The notes: generated from the letters alone by a model not told the origin. A stretch of DNA of 9,204 nucleotides from Burkholderiaceae bacterium (GCA_023258775.1 JALQWJ010000050.1:1-9204); one strand, 5' to 3'. Shown: positions 1 to 5,767, numbered from the stretch's first letter. Program-made: numbers and translations.

Positions 1-57
1 TGGGGCGTTGCGTTTGGGACGCAGAGGTCGGAGGGTCGATTTCTCTCACCCCGACCA
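1..57 (+). tRNA. tRNA-Pro(UGG), 3' part, cut by the left window edge; possibly degenerate
   Basis: The 5' acceptor strand and most of the D-arm lie outside the window. Visible parts are an anticodon stem 8-12/20-24 with loop 13-19 (TTTGGGA, anticodon TGG at 15-17), a five-base variable loop 25-29, a T-arm 30-46, an acceptor 3' strand 47-53 (CACCCCG), discriminator A54 and genomic CCA at 55-57. The order and the TTTGGGA loop match bacterial tRNA-Pro(UGG). Several positions are odd. The T-loop begins with G where T54 is nearly invariant. The 53-61 pair is G-T instead of G-C. The D-arm 3' strand (1-7) has G where A21 is expected. A functional but unusual tRNA, a pseudogene, or a remnant left by an integrating element are all possible. 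The bases before position 1 would decide. Confidence 0.65.
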
Positions 58-75
58 TTGACTTCACTTAAGCAA

Positions 76-354
76 TTATTCGTGCAGCTTCTTCACATGG
101 TCTGAGTCACCATGGTCAACGTCTGCATGATCGACCGACTCATCTTCCTTAGCGGCCAATTCAGCGTAGTGAACTGCTTGAATCTGGTGACCGTAAGCTA
201 GATAAGCGTGGTGAGCCGTTTTGATTTCATCGTCATGATCGTCCGCTTCTGCCGCTGCCAGCTGGTGCTTAGCTGCTGCTTCGAAGTGATGCGCTGCCTT
301 GCGATGATGCCCGGCGGCCTTATGGTGAACATCATGTTCGTGTTTCGTCGTCAT
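76..354 (-). CDS. Small histidine/alanine-rich protein (92 aa)
   Basis: This is a 92-residue, strongly hydrophilic protein with 18 histidines. Residues 10-35 carry HH pairs about every six residues, separated by Ala- and Lys-rich segments (HHKAAG, HHRKAA, HHFEAAA), and suggest an amphipathic helix. The C-terminal quarter is acidic, with Asp-His repeats. There is no signal peptide or membrane segment, so it should be cytosolic. Small His/Ala-repeat proteins of this type are common and uncharacterised in Burkholderiales. Metal buffering or stress protection is plausible from composition only. The ATG is well supported: a GGAGA ribosome binding site lies six bases upstream on the minus strand (+ strand about 361-365). 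The gene stands alone between the tRNA-like sequence and the hydratase. That it is a real gene is fairly sure; the function is unknown. Confidence 0.8.
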   Translation of the reverse strand: MTTKHEHDVHHKAAGHHRKAAHHFEAAAKHQLAAAEADDHDDEIKTAHHAYLAYGHQIQAVHYAELAAKEDESVDHADVDHGDSDHVKKLHE

Positions 355-427
355 TCAAAGTCTCCGTGATTGAGAAGGGTACGTTTGGAATATGTGTACC
401 ACCGTAAGGGTAATCCCTAGTTATGAC

Positions 428-451
428 GTTTTCAAGAACTTTTTTGAAAAC
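428..451. repeat. AT-rich perfect inverted repeat between the hydratase and the His-rich gene
   Basis: GTTTTCAA (428-435) pairs with TTGAAAAC (444-451). The pairing continues inward through one G-T and two A-T pairs, leaving a two-base loop. It lies 20 bases past the hydratase stop codon and about 75 bases before the ATG of the His-rich gene. Neither strand shows the T-run expected after an intrinsic terminator stem; the T-run on the + strand is inside the stem. It could be a weak terminator for the hydratase, an operator for the small gene, or chance in an AT-rich gap. Confidence 0.45.
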
Positions 452-471
452 TTTGAACGATACTCGTCGGT

Positions 472-1293
472 TTAGGTAATTCGAAGAAAGATTGGCTCAA
501 AGCCCTCAAGCTGAAATTGCAGGCGATCGCCCGGCTTGGGGAACTTTGAGCGCACCAGCGAACCCAGTATTGCAAGCTCGCCTTTACAAAGACAAGCGCC
601 GCGATCATTAGCTTCGTTGGCCAACCACGCCAAAGCCTCAAGCGGATGGCCCATCAAGTCTCGGCCAAAACCGCCTCCAACCGATTCGTCATTGATCAAT
701 GCGACCCCGCCTAAGCTGCCAAGACCCTCATTCGCCGATCCTAGCGTTCGCCAATCACGGCGCCAGCGTCCAATAATTGCTCCCTCATTCCAGGCGTTAT
801 CGGCAATCAATTGCAATCCATGCTCAGCCATCCTGTCGTAGTCGGCTCGTCGATCATCGGCGATCTCCATCGCAGGGGCCACGGCATCCACCGCATCTAA
901 AACACTGTAGCGATCATGCCGACTGGTTCCCCGACCCCGCGGCGGTTTGAGGTCAGCGCCCAGTCGAACTGCAATTTCAAACTCAACCAGCAAACGCCCA
1001 TATGAGCCGTGTTCTGTCTTAGCTGGCGAATCGATGACCTGTTTCGCATGGAGCCGACCCGCAATTGGCGCATCAAGCCCAACCATTGACTGCATCACAG
1101 GGGTTGCCAGCGCAATTTTCCATCCCACGGGTGGACCGCAGACTATTGACTTGAGCCGAACAAATGCTTCCTGGGCCTCAATAGCCTCAGCCCTTGATTG
1201 CGCAGCAATCGCATCAGGCATTGCAGCGATTGCTGCTTTATCCTGATGCTGTTCCACCAACCATGTAGCGAGAGCCTCGGCATTTGTACTCAT
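472..1293 (-). CDS. 2-keto-4-pentenoate hydratase-like protein (fumarylacetoacetase fold, MhpD/HpaH type)
   Basis: Relatives add water to 2-hydroxy-penta-2,4-dienoate-type intermediates, or decarboxylate 4-oxalocrotonate, in meta-cleavage of aromatics, using a bound Mg or Mn ion in the cytosol. The 273 residues match the usual length. Visible family features are GWKI at 57-60 with the conserved Lys59, V-E-F-E at 103-106 (putative metal ligands Glu104 and Glu106), P-A-M-E-I at 140-144 with Glu143 as likely third ligand, I-A-D-N-A at 163-167, and GHPLEALAWLAN at 215-226. No other ring-cleavage gene is visible nearby, so the substrate cannot be named, and a different acylpyruvate-type reaction is possible. 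The ATG has no clear ribosome binding site; the promoter-like sequence just upstream would give a nearly leaderless mRNA. Fold assignment is strong, substrate unknown. Confidence 0.88.
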   Translation of the reverse strand: MSTNAEALATWLVEQHQDKAAIAAMPDAIAAQSRAEAIEAQEAFVRLKSIVCGPPVGWKIALATPVMQSMVGLDAPIAGRLHAKQVIDSPAKTEHGSYGRLLVEFEIAVRLGADLKPPRGRGTSRHDRYSVLDAVDAVAPAMEIADDRRADYDRMAEHGLQLIADNAWNEGAIIGRWRRDWRTLGSANEGLGSLGGVALINDESVGGGFGRDLMGHPLEALAWLANEANDRGACLCKGELAILGSLVRSKFPKPGDRLQFQLEGFEPIFLRIT

Positions 1294-1299
1294 ACTTGA

Positions 1300-1328
1300 A
1301 GTATTGCGCCAAATTGGTTCTGGAACAA
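1300..1328 (-). promoter_or_regulatory. Candidate promoter of the hydratase gene, leaderless geometry
   Basis: On the minus strand, TTGTTC (1323-1328) and AATACT (1300-1305) are separated by exactly 17 bases. The -10 matches TATAAT at four of six positions and the -35 is weak (three of six). The -10 ends six bases before the ATG, so transcription would start at or next to the start codon. This fits the missing ribosome binding site. It is a sequence match only. Confidence 0.35.
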
Positions 1329-1372
1329 GAGAGGATTGAGAAGATGAATCTCCTCGCCGAGTCTGGGGTCGC

Positions 1373-1402
1373 TTGAATGAACCAAGCTGGAACGGGATTA
1401 CT
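1373..1402 (+). promoter_or_regulatory. Weak candidate promoter of folE-BLUF
   Basis: TTGAAT (1373-1378) is followed after 18 bases by ATTACT (1397-1402). Match to the sigma-70 consensus is modest (four and three of six). A transcript starting near 1409 would carry the AGAAGG ribosome binding site (1424-1429) before the ATG at 1435, and would exclude the upstream TTG at 1405 as a start. No convincing light-regulator operator was seen in the divergent region 1294-1434. Confidence 0.25.
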
Positions 1403-1434
1403 CTTTGACTCCTACACCTCGAAAGAAGGCGCTC

Positions 1435-2184
1435 ATGAAGAACGCAAACCTAACTGACTTCGCGCCCGAAGCGCACGAAAGCGAGCAGAGCAAGGATGGA
1501 CTCGGCACGCCGATGTCCGAACAGATTCGTCAGCGAATTCGCAAAGCAGGCGCGCGCTTTCATGCTAACGACAATATCGCTGCATTCATCGAACCGGGTG
1601 AGCTTGATTTATTGCTAAGCGAAGTCCAAGCGCAAATGGAGAAGGTGCTTAAAAGCTTGGTCATCGACACAGAAAGCGATCACAACACACAGGAGACCGG
1701 GCGACGCGTTGCGAAAATGTTCTTGCAGGAAGTATTCCGGGGTCGCTATCAGGGCATGCCGGCGCTGACCGAATTTCCGAATGTATCCAACCTTAATGAA
1801 CTGATGATCATCGGACCCATTACTGTGCGAAGCGCTTGTTCGCACCATTTGTGCCCGATCATGGGCCATGTTTGGGTTGGCGTGATGCCTAATGAACACT
1901 CCAATCTCATTGGCTTATCGAAGTACGCCCGAATGGCCGATTGGATCATGAGTCGGCCCCAAATTCAGGAAGAAGCAGTGGTCCAGCTTGCAGACGTACT
2001 ACAGGACAAAATGTCGCCTGACGGTCTTGCCATCGTGATGGAGGCGGATCACTTTTGCATGCATTGGCGGGGGGTTAAGGATGTTGACTCGCGAATGATC
2101 AACTCGGTAATGCGCGGATCATTCCTAAAAGATGCTAATTTGCGTCGCGAATTTCTCTCTTTGATTCAATCGAAAAAGGCCTAA
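1435..2184 (+). CDS. folE: GTP cyclohydrolase I, C-S-H-H variant
   Basis: The enzyme converts GTP to 7,8-dihydroneopterin triphosphate and formate, the first step to folates and related pterins, as a cytosolic multimer with one zinc per site. Numbered from ATG 1435 (249 aa), zinc ligands Cys135, His138 and Cys208 are present, as are catalytic His137 and His206, the GLSK loop (160-163), Arg166, Q-I-Q-E (176-179) and Arg212 in the RGV motif. About 60 residues precede the catalytic core, somewhat more than in E. coli (222 aa). Ser136 replaces the Glu usually found in the zinc-site C-E-H-H motif. The start was chosen because AGAAGG (1424-1429) lies five bases upstream; an in-frame TTG at 1405 would add ten residues but has no good binding site. 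The stop is four bases before the BLUF gene, so both are probably one operon. It may be a second, light-linked folE rather than the housekeeping copy. Confidence 0.93.
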   Translation: MKNANLTDFAPEAHESEQSKDGLGTPMSEQIRQRIRKAGARFHANDNIAAFIEPGELDLLLSEVQAQMEKVLKSLVIDTESDHNTQETGRRVAKMFLQEVFRGRYQGMPALTEFPNVSNLNELMIIGPITVRSACSHHLCPIMGHVWVGVMPNEHSNLIGLSKYARMADWIMSRPQIQEEAVVQLADVLQDKMSPDGLAIVMEADHFCMHWRGVKDVDSRMINSVMRGSFLKDANLRREFLSLIQSKKA

Positions 2185-2188
2185 GCCC

Positions 2189-2614
2189 ATGTTGGTTCGA
2201 CTTCTCTATGCCAGCCGTCCTGCCGAGCACAGCGCAAACAGTCTCGTTGATGACATCTTAAAGAGCTGCCGTGAAAACAATCCACAGCATGGGATTACCG
2301 GTGTCTTGTGTTTTAGCGAACAAGCATTCCTTCAACTGATCGAAGGCGAGCGCGTTGCAATTAATCGCGTCTATGGGCAGATCGTTCAGGACAAACGCCA
2401 CACCGACGTAAGTCTTTTGCACTACGAAGAGATTAACGAGCGAATTTTCGGTAGCTGGACCATGGGTCAAGTTAATCTTGAGCGGATCAATCCATCGGTG
2501 ATCCTCAAATATTGTCCATTGCCTGTTCTCGATCCCTTTGCAATTTCTGGAAGTGCGGCGCTGGCCCTGCTCAAAGATTTGTTTGCGAGCGCATCGATCG
2601 TTGGTCGCGCCTGA
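2189..2614 (+). CDS. Short BLUF-domain blue-light sensor
   Basis: BLUF proteins bind FAD and sense blue light by rearranging hydrogen bonds around a Tyr-Gln pair. This 141-residue protein has one BLUF domain (about 1-95) and a short helical C-terminal cap, with no output domain, like PixD or BlrB. All key residues are seen: Tyr7 in R-L-L-Y-A-S, Asn31, Gln49 in F-L-Q-L-I-E-G, Trp90 and Met92 in W-T-M-G, each one position before its PixD counterpart. It should therefore be photoactive and signal by changing protein partners. It starts four bases after the folE stop; AAGG at the end of folE (2176-2179) is the likely ribosome binding site. The pairing suggests control of, or shared expression with, GTP cyclohydrolase I. 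Direct contact between the two is inference only. Confidence 0.95.
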   Translation: MLVRLLYASRPAEHSANSLVDDILKSCRENNPQHGITGVLCFSEQAFLQLIEGERVAINRVYGQIVQDKRHTDVSLLHYEEINERIFGSWTMGQVNLERINPSVILKYCPLPVLDPFAISGSAALALLKDLFASASIVGRA

Positions 2615-2631
2615 ACGAGTATTCGTTTTTT
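2614..2631 (+). terminator. Weak intrinsic terminator after the BLUF gene
   Basis: AACGA (2614-2618) and TCGTT (2623-2627) form a five-pair stem with a GTAT loop, running straight into a six-T run (2626-2631). The stem begins in the last base of the BLUF stop codon. It is short and only two pairs are G-C, so termination may be partial. Confidence 0.4.
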
Positions 2632-2699
2632 GAACAGTTTCGGTCTTTAGTGATCAGCAAAGTCATGCAGGATTGACATTGCGCGTGTAAAGTAAGCGG

Positions 2700-3461
2700 A
2701 TGATGCAAAGCATCTCCGAAACCCCCCCACAGCCAGCGCCGCAGCAAATTCCGCTGACCTCGCCTTTGCGCTGGCTTGCCCGCGGTTGGCGCGATCTCAA
2801 TGAGACACGCTTTCTGGGTATGCTTTATGGGGGTATCTTCGTGATGATGGGTTTATCAGTCCATTGGATGTACTCAACCCTGTGGCAAATGACCATGGGA
2901 TTGACTGCAGGTTTCTTCTTGATGGGCCCATTCATTTGTTGCGGGGTTTATGAGCTCTCACGGCAGCGCGAAGCCGGACAAGACCCAGACTTATTTGCAA
3001 GTTTTCTATCCTGGCGTCGTAATGCCAAATCGATTGCTTTTTTTGCAGCGGTACTCACCTTTCTGATGATTGTCTGGGCGCGGGTTTCGGTTGTGATTTT
3101 TGCCCTGCTCTCACCTCATGAAATGCCGACGGTTGCCGGAGTGATTGAGCGTATTTTAAGTCTTGATAATTTGGACTTCATCCTAGTTTGGGCTGCAGTG
3201 GGTGCTGTTTTTGCTGCGCTCGCCTTTGCCTTGTCGGTTGTGTCAATGCCGATGATGATCGATCGCCCATGCGACACCATGGAGGCGATTTTTCATAGTG
3301 TTCGGGCCTTGTGGCTTAATCCTGGCGTCATGCTGCTTTGGGCTTTATTGATTGTTTTCTTGATCGGTACAAGTCTTGCATTTTTCCTTCCGCTGCTTGC
3401 CATTACCGCACCACTTATCGGCCATGCGACCTGGCATGCCTATAAGGACCTACTCGAATGA
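2700..3461 (+). CDS. DUF2189-family integral membrane protein
   Basis: This is a 253-residue inner-membrane protein of unknown function. A proline-rich, cytosolic-looking tail (1-20) precedes the family opening P-L-R-W-L-A-R-G-W (22-30). Hydrophobic segments are at about 39-58, 64-85, 111-137, 158-185 and 208-245, the last long enough for two helices. Family-like motifs are G-F-F-L-M-G-P-F (71-78) leading into G-V-Y-E-L-S-R (82-88), and S-M-P-M-M-I-D-R (182-189) with L-N-P-G-V-M (206-211). No catalytic residue or transport signature is evident. Two ATG codons in tandem (2700, 2703) leave the start uncertain by one residue, and the binding site is poor. The preceding hairpin suggests a separate transcript from folE-BLUF; it may be read together with the EamA gene 79 bases downstream. 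Family call is good, role unknown. Confidence 0.85.
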   Translation: MMQSISETPPQPAPQQIPLTSPLRWLARGWRDLNETRFLGMLYGGIFVMMGLSVHWMYSTLWQMTMGLTAGFFLMGPFICCGVYELSRQREAGQDPDLFASFLSWRRNAKSIAFFAAVLTFLMIVWARVSVVIFALLSPHEMPTVAGVIERILSLDNLDFILVWAAVGAVFAALAFALSVVSMPMMIDRPCDTMEAIFHSVRALWLNPGVMLLWALLIVFLIGTSLAFFLPLLAITAPLIGHATWHAYKDLLE

Positions 3462-3540
3462 GGTTTTGGTCATGTTGCAGTAAAGCCGTTGCTCCGAGAA
3501 CTCCTACCGCCAAGCACCTCTAAACCGAGCTGCGCCACTT

Positions 3541-4494
3541 ATGCAAACATCAGTAATCACAAGTGGATCGCAGGGCTTCTGGCTTGGCACACTTTGTTAT
3601 GTCAACTCCGCCTTTGTATGGGGTTTGAATATCCCACTCACTGCGGCTTTATTTGCAAGCTTTGACCCTTTTTGGCTTGCCCCACTGCGCTTAAGCATTG
3701 CCTCCTGCCTGCTCGCCTTTGCAGTACTGATAAGCCTTGGCCGAAGTTCATTGAAAGCGCCCATTCCAGTGGCCAGAATTCTGCTTATGAGTCTTTGTGT
3801 GAGCTGCTTTTTTACGCTTTACAACCTTGGGCTATTACACAGCAACACAATCACAGCTGCAGCGATCATGGCCGGTTCCCCGGTGTATGGCGCTGTGACA
3901 ACGCGCTTGATGACTGGCGCAAAGCTCGAAAAGGGCTTCTGGGGCGCGGCACTGCTAACCATCATTGGCGCAGCCATTGCGATCTATGGCCGATCGGAGC
4001 GTCACACACAGGGCATTGCCCTGCAAGGCGGTGAGATTTTGATTGTTCTTTCGATTGCTGCGTGGACCGCTTACTCCATACTTTCACAGCGGTGGTTTCC
4101 TCAAGGCGTACCCCAATTACAGCGCACCTTTTTAACCACCGTGGGCTCAATCCCCTGCTTATTGGTGTTGTGGCTGATTGCCTTTGCCAGTGGCGTGGTC
4201 GGTACACCAAATTTTCATCCAAGCACCGAGGCAGTGCGCAATCTTTTCATCACCGCTGCCTTTTCCACAGCCCTGGGCGCGGTCACCTGGAACATCGGTG
4301 TTGCCAAGTTAGGCATCAACGCCGGCGTGATGTGGCAAAACATGGTGCCCGTATTCGCAGTCCTGATCTCGCTCGTGGTGTTCGAGGTGCAGCCCATGCC
4401 CGAGCAAATGCTCGGGGGCTGCGTCGTGCTATCGGGCGTGCTCTACATGCAATGGCAAAAGTTCCGCGTCAGCAGGGCGCCCAGTCAGGCCTAA
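3541..4494 (+). CDS. EamA/DMT-family transporter (10 transmembrane helices)
   Basis: This 317-residue inner-membrane carrier belongs to the drug/metabolite transporter superfamily, whose EamA members mostly export amino acids, metabolites or drugs. Two EamA repeats are visible, roughly 15-149 and 163-304, each with five hydrophobic helices. Typical features are the first helix A-F-V-W-G-L-N (24-30), an A-P-L-R-L segment (47-51), the helix around A-A-A-I-M-A-G-S-P (106-114), and in the second half W-Q-N-M-V-P-V-F-A (265-273). Length is normal for the family. Sequence does not reveal the substrate. No ribosome binding site is apparent before ATG 3541, and no better start exists nearby. The 79-base gap after the DUF2189 gene shows no clear promoter or terminator. 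A strong hairpin lies near the 3' end of the gene. Confidence 0.9.
   Translation: MQTSVITSGSQGFWLGTLCYVNSAFVWGLNIPLTAALFASFDPFWLAPLRLSIASCLLAFAVLISLGRSSLKAPIPVARILLMSLCVSCFFTLYNLGLLHSNTITAAAIMAGSPVYGAVTTRLMTGAKLEKGFWGAALLTIIGAAIAIYGRSERHTQGIALQGGEILIVLSIAAWTAYSILSQRWFPQGVPQLQRTFLTTVGSIPCLLVLWLIAFASGVVGTPNFHPSTEAVRNLFITAAFSTALGAVTWNIGVAKLGINAGVMWQNMVPVFAVLISLVVFEVQPMPEQMLGGCVVLSGVLYMQWQKFRVSRAPSQA
4389..4422. repeat. Strong intragenic hairpin near the 3' end of the EamA gene
   Basis: CCCGAGCA (4399-4406) pairs perfectly with TGCTCGGG (4409-4416) over a two-base AA loop. Outside it, GCAGCC (4389-4394) pairs with GGCTGC (4417-4422) across a four-base bulge (4395-4398). That gives 14 pairs, mostly G-C, within codons 283-294. 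No T-run follows on the + strand. It may slow ribosomes, protect the mRNA 3' end, or be chance. Confidence 0.6.
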
Positions 4495-4515
4495 CACCAA
4501 ACAAAAGCGCGCCGG

Positions 4516-4536
4516 TCTGGCCTGAGGCAAACCAGA
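4516..4536. terminator. Possible bidirectional stem-loop in the convergent EamA/alcohol dehydrogenase gap
   Basis: TCTGG (4516-4520) pairs with CCAGA (4532-4536); the 11-base loop could form a further GCC/GGC stem. It sits between two convergent stop codons, where a shared terminator is expected, but no T-run follows on either strand, so it is at best a weak terminator. Confidence 0.25.
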
Positions 4537-4543
4537 GCACAAG

Positions 4544-5596
4544 TTATTCAACTTTGGCGACCACCCGTCCGAGCACCGTACCAGCCTTGAGCTGATCAAG
4601 AACGCCTGACACTTCTTGCATGCTACAGACCGCAGTAGGGATCGGCTTGAGTTTGCCACTACGGGCAAGTTCGACAACTTCACGCAGTTCTTGGAGGGAC
4701 CCCACATATGAACCCTGAATGGTCATTGCGCGTTGAGCCAACGGTACAAGCGACAAGGAAAGCTCACCACCATAAAGGCCAACAAGCACATAGCGCCCAC
4801 CCTTGCGTAAAGCCGCGATCGCGAGTGATGCGGTATTGTCAGCACCTACCAAATCGACCACACCCCACACGCCGCCAGAGAGCGCCTGCAATTGTTCAAG
4901 CGCGGTAGCATCAAGTGGATCGATACAAAGGCTCGAGCCAGCCTCTATCGCTGCATCCCATTTGCTGCGTTGAATCTCGCAAACGGCGATTTGCTCATGG
5001 CCGAGCGCCTTGAGCATTGCAATTGCCATCAGACCAAGCCCACCTGCACCCATCACAACAATCCAGTCGCTCGGTTTACACGGTAGTAATTTTCGGACCG
5101 CACTGTATGTGGTCAACCCCGAACAGGCCAGAATCGGGGCATAGCTTGGATCGATCCCACGAGCGTCAACCAAATACTTCGGGTGTGGAACCAGAATATG
5201 ATCACCATAACCACCTGAGCGCTGGATCCCGATGTAGCGCGGTGTTGGGCACCAGTTATCCATGCCCTCATTGCAGCGGGCGCAAGAACCACAGCCAGTC
5301 CATGGATAGACCAAACGATCTTCGCCCAAGGGCACATCATTCGCCTCAGGCCCTGCTGATAACACCTCACCGTAGGGCTCATGGCCGAGCGTGACCGGTA
5401 ATCTCATCCCCCGCTGTGACATATGAAACTTCTTGCCCCCACCCAGATCAAAATAGCCATCGCGGATATGAACGTCTGAGTGACAGACGCCGCAATATTT
5501 AACCCGTACCAAAACCTCGCTGCCCTTGGGTTGAGGCGTTTCACGAATTGCCTGCTGTAGTGGCATGCCCCACTCGGTCACTTCATAACTGATCAT
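4544..5596 (-). CDS. Zinc-dependent medium-chain alcohol dehydrogenase
   Basis: The enzyme reversibly oxidises an alcohol to an aldehyde or ketone with NAD(P) in the cytosol. The 350 residues are the family norm. The GroES-like catalytic domain holds G-V-C-H-S-D (36-41; zinc ligand Cys38), G-H-E (71-73; His72) and Cys158 as the third catalytic ligand. A structural zinc lobe uses Cys102, Cys105, Cys108 and Cys116. The Rossmann domain has G-A-G-G-L-G (183-188), and Glu207 at the end of the second strand favours NAD over NADP. An insertion at 51-65 (GGGKK and following residues) marks a subgroup whose substrate I cannot name. ATG 5596 was chosen over an in-frame ATG 24 codons upstream because TGGAG lies eight bases before it and family similarity begins there. 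It is divergent from the MFS gene, suggesting shared regulation. Substrate unknown. Confidence 0.93.
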   Translation of the reverse strand: MISYEVTEWGMPLQQAIRETPQPKGSEVLVRVKYCGVCHSDVHIRDGYFDLGGGKKFHMSQRGMRLPVTLGHEPYGEVLSAGPEANDVPLGEDRLVYPWTGCGSCARCNEGMDNWCPTPRYIGIQRSGGYGDHILVPHPKYLVDARGIDPSYAPILACSGLTTYSAVRKLLPCKPSDWIVVMGAGGLGLMAIAMLKALGHEQIAVCEIQRSKWDAAIEAGSSLCIDPLDATALEQLQALSGGVWGVVDLVGADNTASLAIAALRKGGRYVLVGLYGGELSLSLVPLAQRAMTIQGSYVGSLQELREVVELARSGKLKPIPTAVCSMQEVSGVLDQLKAGTVLGRVVAKVE

Positions 5597-5612
5597 TTCA
5601 ATACTCCAGAAT

Positions 5613-5653
5613 TGCCAGAAGTTATTGTTGTTTGGCAGAAGGCTCAAAATCAA
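5613..5653 (-). promoter_or_regulatory. Candidate promoter and operator of the alcohol dehydrogenase/MFS divergent region
   Basis: On the minus strand, TTGATT (5648-5653) and AACAAT (5624-5629), 18 bases apart, are a modest sigma-70-like pair (four of six each) placed about 28 bases before the dehydrogenase ATG. TGCCA (5613-5617) and TGGCA (5633-5637) form an inverted repeat that flanks this -10; with following bases they also read as the imperfect direct repeat TGCCAGAA/TGGCAGAA. A regulator bound here could control both divergent genes. No regulator gene is visible in the window. Confidence 0.3.
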
Positions 5654-5767
5654 TGCCATACGGGCCACAAACCCATCAGGATTTGTTTTTTCCAGATTAG
5701 GTCAAAGCGCTGGCAAGATAATGGAACGTTGACAGCAATGCGCGATGAGATCTGCTACTGTGCAACG

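Noticed and set aside
1405..1434. In-frame TTG start that would add ten residues to FolE
   Set aside because: No ribosome binding site precedes it, while AGAAGG sits five bases before ATG 1435, and the added residues show no family similarity that I can see.
1435..2614. Reading the folE-BLUF pair as flavin supply for the photoreceptor
   Set aside because: Flavin synthesis starts with GTP cyclohydrolase II (RibA), a different family; this enzyme has the type I zinc site and feeds pterins.
2670..2693. TTGACA (2673-2678), an imperfect TTGACA/TGTAAA inverted repeat and a GG-N9-GC sigma-54-like pair before the DUF2189 gene
   Set aside because: No -10 sits at 16-18 bases, the sigma-54 spacing is one base short, and the repeat has one mismatch in six; too weak to call.
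4062..4595. 177-codon open frame on the + strand across the end of the EamA gene
   Set aside because: It is out of frame with a clear ten-helix transporter, is rich in Arg/His and runs into the convergent dehydrogenase; a frame shadow.
5597..5668. Upstream ATG adding 24 residues to the alcohol dehydrogenase
   Set aside because: The extra residues are Asn- and Leu-rich with no family similarity, and a good TGGAG site precedes ATG 5596.
5729..5734. Perfect TTGACA before the MFS gene
   Set aside because: No acceptable -10 hexamer is found 16-18 bases downstream, and it lies very close to the possible start codons.
5612..5767. Longer MFS protein starting at 5612
   Set aside because: The extension overlaps the divergent control region and reads as Cys/Trp/Arg-scattered noncoding sequence; carriers of this type start about 20 residues before helix 1.
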